From Pseudomonas sp. GV071 (GTDB lineage: Bacteria; Pseudomonadota; Gammaproteobacteria; Pseudomonadales; Pseudomonadaceae), in the NCBI RefSeq assembly GCF_003050835.1, contig NZ_QAOJ01000016.1, forward strand, positions 1 through 64,000: a stretch of DNA of 64,000 nucleotides, given 5' to 3'. Below the pieces are notes generated by a model that was not told the DNA's origin, searched no databases, and worked only from the letters and a program-made list of their open reading frames with translations. The position numbers were made by a program, and so were the translations under genes. Shown piece after piece: positions 62,456 to 64,000 of this stretch. Position 1 is the stretch's first letter, and every line of letters starts with the position of its first letter.

Positions 62456-63238
62456 ATGGAATTCCTGCTCTATTTGCTCCTGGGTGCCGGGGCCGGTGTA
62501 CTGGCCGGGCTGTTCGGTGTGGGCGGCGGCATCATCATCGTGCCGGTGCTGGTATTCAGCTTCAGCGCACAGGGTTTCGACCCGGCGGTGCTCACCCAGA
62601 TGGCGGTGGGCACCTCCTTGGCGACCATCATCTTTACCTCGATCAATGCCGTGCGTGAGCACCACCGCAAGGGCGCAGTGAACTGGCCGATCGTCACCTG
62701 GATGGCCCTGGGCATCGTCCTCGGTTCCGCCCTCGGGGCGCTGACGGCGAAGTCGATTCACGGCGAGTACCTGCAGAAAATCATCGGTGTGTTTGCCATC
62801 GCCGTCGCCATTCAAATGGCCTTTGCCCTGAAACCCAAAGCCAGCCGTGGTGTCCCAGGCAAGCTCGGACTGGGCTCGGCGGGGGCGTTGATTGGTTGGG
62901 CTTCGGCCTTGTTTGGTGTGGGTGGCGGGTCGATGACCGTGCCGTTCCTCAGCTGGCGCAGCGTTCCCATGCAGCAGGCAGTGGCCACCTCGTCGGCCTG
63001 CGGCTTTCCGATTGCCGTGGCCAGTACCTTGAGTTTTATTCTGTTGGGTTGGCATGACCCGCGGCTGCCCGAGTGGAGCCTGGGTTTCGTCTACCTGCCG
63101 GCACTGGTGGGCATCGCCCTGACCAGTATGTTTTTTGCCCGTTTCGGCGTGCGCCTGGCACACCGGTTGTCGCCGTTGTTGCTCAAGCGTCTGTTCGCCC
63201 TGCTGCTGGTCAGCGTGGGTTTGAGTTTCTTGATTTAA
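62456..63238 (+). CDS. TauE/SafE-family sulfite or sulfonate exporter
   Basis: 260 residues, about eight membrane segments in two halves. GAGAGVLAGLFGVGGGIIIVPVLV and GALIGWASALFGVGGGSMTVPFLSW are the two family repeats. It likely moves organic acids or sulfite-like anions; substrate unknown. The start MEFLLYLLL is chosen; the longer reading frame has no ribosome site. lgt follows after 9 bases. Confidence 0.87.
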   Translation: MEFLLYLLLGAGAGVLAGLFGVGGGIIIVPVLVFSFSAQGFDPAVLTQMAVGTSLATIIFTSINAVREHHRKGAVNWPIVTWMALGIVLGSALGALTAKSIHGEYLQKIIGVFAIAVAIQMAFALKPKASRGVPGKLGLGSAGALIGWASALFGVGGGSMTVPFLSWRSVPMQQAVATSSACGFPIAVASTLSFILLGWHDPRLPEWSLGFVYLPALVGIALTSMFFARFGVRLAHRLSPLLLKRLFALLLVSVGLSFLI

Positions 63239-63247
63239 GGAGTCCAC

Positions 63248-64000
63248 ATGCTGGCTTACCCGAATATCGACCCGGTGGCCGTGGCCATCGGTCCGCTGAA
63301 GATCCACTGGTACGGCCTGATGTACCTGGTCGGCATCGGCGGCGCCTGGTGGCTGGCCTCGCGCCGGCTGGCGCGCTTCGACGCCGCCTGGACCCAGGAA
63401 AAACTCTCAGACCTGGTGTTCTGGGCCTCGATGGGGGTGATTCTCGGTGGGCGCCTGGGCTACGTGCTGTTCTACGACCTGCCGGCCTACATCGCCAACC
63501 CGCTGCTGATTCTCGAAGTGTGGAAGGGTGGCATGTCCTTCCACGGTGGTTTCATCGGCGTGATGCTGGCCATGCTCTGGTTCGGCCGGCGCAACGGCAA
63601 GACCTTCTTCGAGCTGATGGACTTCATCGCCCCGCTGGTGCCGATCGGGCTGGGCGCCGGGCGCATCGGCAACTTCATCAACGCCGAGCTGTGGGGCAAG
63701 GCCACCGACGTGCCTTGGGCAATGATCTTCCCCACCGATGACAAGCAGCTGGCCCGCCATCCGTCGCAGCTCTACCAGTTCGCTCTGGAAGGCGTGGCGC
63801 TGTTCCTGATTCTCTGGCTGTACTCGCGCAAGCCGCGGCCGACCATGGCGGTGTCCGGCATGTTCGCGCTGTTCTACGGGATCTTCCGGTTTATCGTCGA
63901 GTTCGTCCGCGTACCGGACAAACAGCTGGGCTACCTCGCCTGGGATTGGCTGACCATGGGCCAGGTGCTCTGTGTGCCGATGATCATCGGCGGCATCGCC
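63248..64000 (+). CDS. lgt: Prolipoprotein diacylglyceryl transferase, start only
   Basis: 251 codons before the window ends; the full protein is usually 260-280. Seven-helix membrane enzyme: VAIGPLKIHWYGLMYLVGIGGAWWLASRR at the start, MSFHGGFIGVMLAM, and GLGAGRIGNFINAELWGKAT with the active Arg. It attaches diacylglycerol to the lipobox Cys of prolipoproteins at the inner membrane. Start at ATG 63248 after AGGAGTCC. Downstream part lies outside the window. Confidence 0.95.
   Translation, partial: MLAYPNIDPVAVAIGPLKIHWYGLMYLVGIGGAWWLASRRLARFDAAWTQEKLSDLVFWASMGVILGGRLGYVLFYDLPAYIANPLLILEVWKGGMSFHGGFIGVMLAMLWFGRRNGKTFFELMDFIAPLVPIGLGAGRIGNFINAELWGKATDVPWAMIFPTDDKQLARHPSQLYQFALEGVALFLILWLYSRKPRPTMAVSGMFALFYGIFRFIVEFVRVPDKQLGYLAWDWLTMGQVLCVPMIIGGIA

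Overview
The window is chromosomal DNA of a Pseudomonas, most like the fluorescens/putida group. This rests on protein content (Ssu, Spu, Agu, QuiP, DesA, PtsP, RppH), GC-rich coding sequence, many Pseudomonas-type REP hairpins, and a gene order that, from memory, follows P. aeruginosa PA0285-PA0341 with several insertions and losses. No rRNA or tRNA gene, insertion sequence, prophage or CRISPR array was seen.

Layout. 1-7525: the end of an OprD-family porin, a solitary sulfate-binding protein (sbp), the 1-Cys peroxiredoxin lsfA, and the sulfonate operon ssuEADCBF. 7614-11170: a decayed PAS/GGDEF/EAL gene, fatty acid desaturase desA and a PAS-GGDEF diguanylate cyclase. 11243-26400: a polyamine block with agmatine catabolism (aguA, aguB, aguR), an orphan polyamine-binding protein, spuI, and divergent from it spuABCDEFGH. 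Agmatine is converted to putrescine by AguA and AguB. SpuDEFGH import putrescine and spermidine. SpuI/SpuB glutamylate polyamines, SpuC transaminates, and SpuA removes glutamate. 26456-29033: an insertion-like patch carrying a dispersed repeat, a membrane-bound MutS-like ATPase and an unknown partner gene translationally overlapping it. 29122-38847: AHL acylase quiP, an AraC regulator, a chemoreceptor lacking a periplasmic domain, and several small conserved genes of uncertain role. 38952-40188: a DUF4399 protein and a HigBA toxin-antitoxin pair. 40363-43916: serA divergent from a D-2-hydroxyglutarate dehydrogenase, then a fumarylacetoacetase-family protein. 44083-53969: two SdiA-regulated-type paralogues bracket an acetylpolyamine deacetylase, a second polyamine ABC operon, an NCS1 permease and its AraC-type neighbour. 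54055-64000: housekeeping genes rpiA, ilvA, a HAD phosphatase, rppH, ptsP, an NRDE protein, a TauE/SafE exporter and the start of lgt.

The most interesting signals are: (i) the two-gene MutS-like patch between spuH and quiP; (ii) two copies of an intergenic element (26456-26590, and 40231-40352 in the other orientation) whose central and outer stems differ by compensatory changes; (iii) a diguanylate cyclase/phosphodiesterase gene that lost its GGDEF domain at a short direct repeat; (iv) a HigBA promoter with an operator-like inverted repeat over the predicted transcription start; and (v) stem-loops after spuC, spuD and spuE inside the spu operon. All functions are inferred from reading the sequence and recalled family knowledge; no database search was run.
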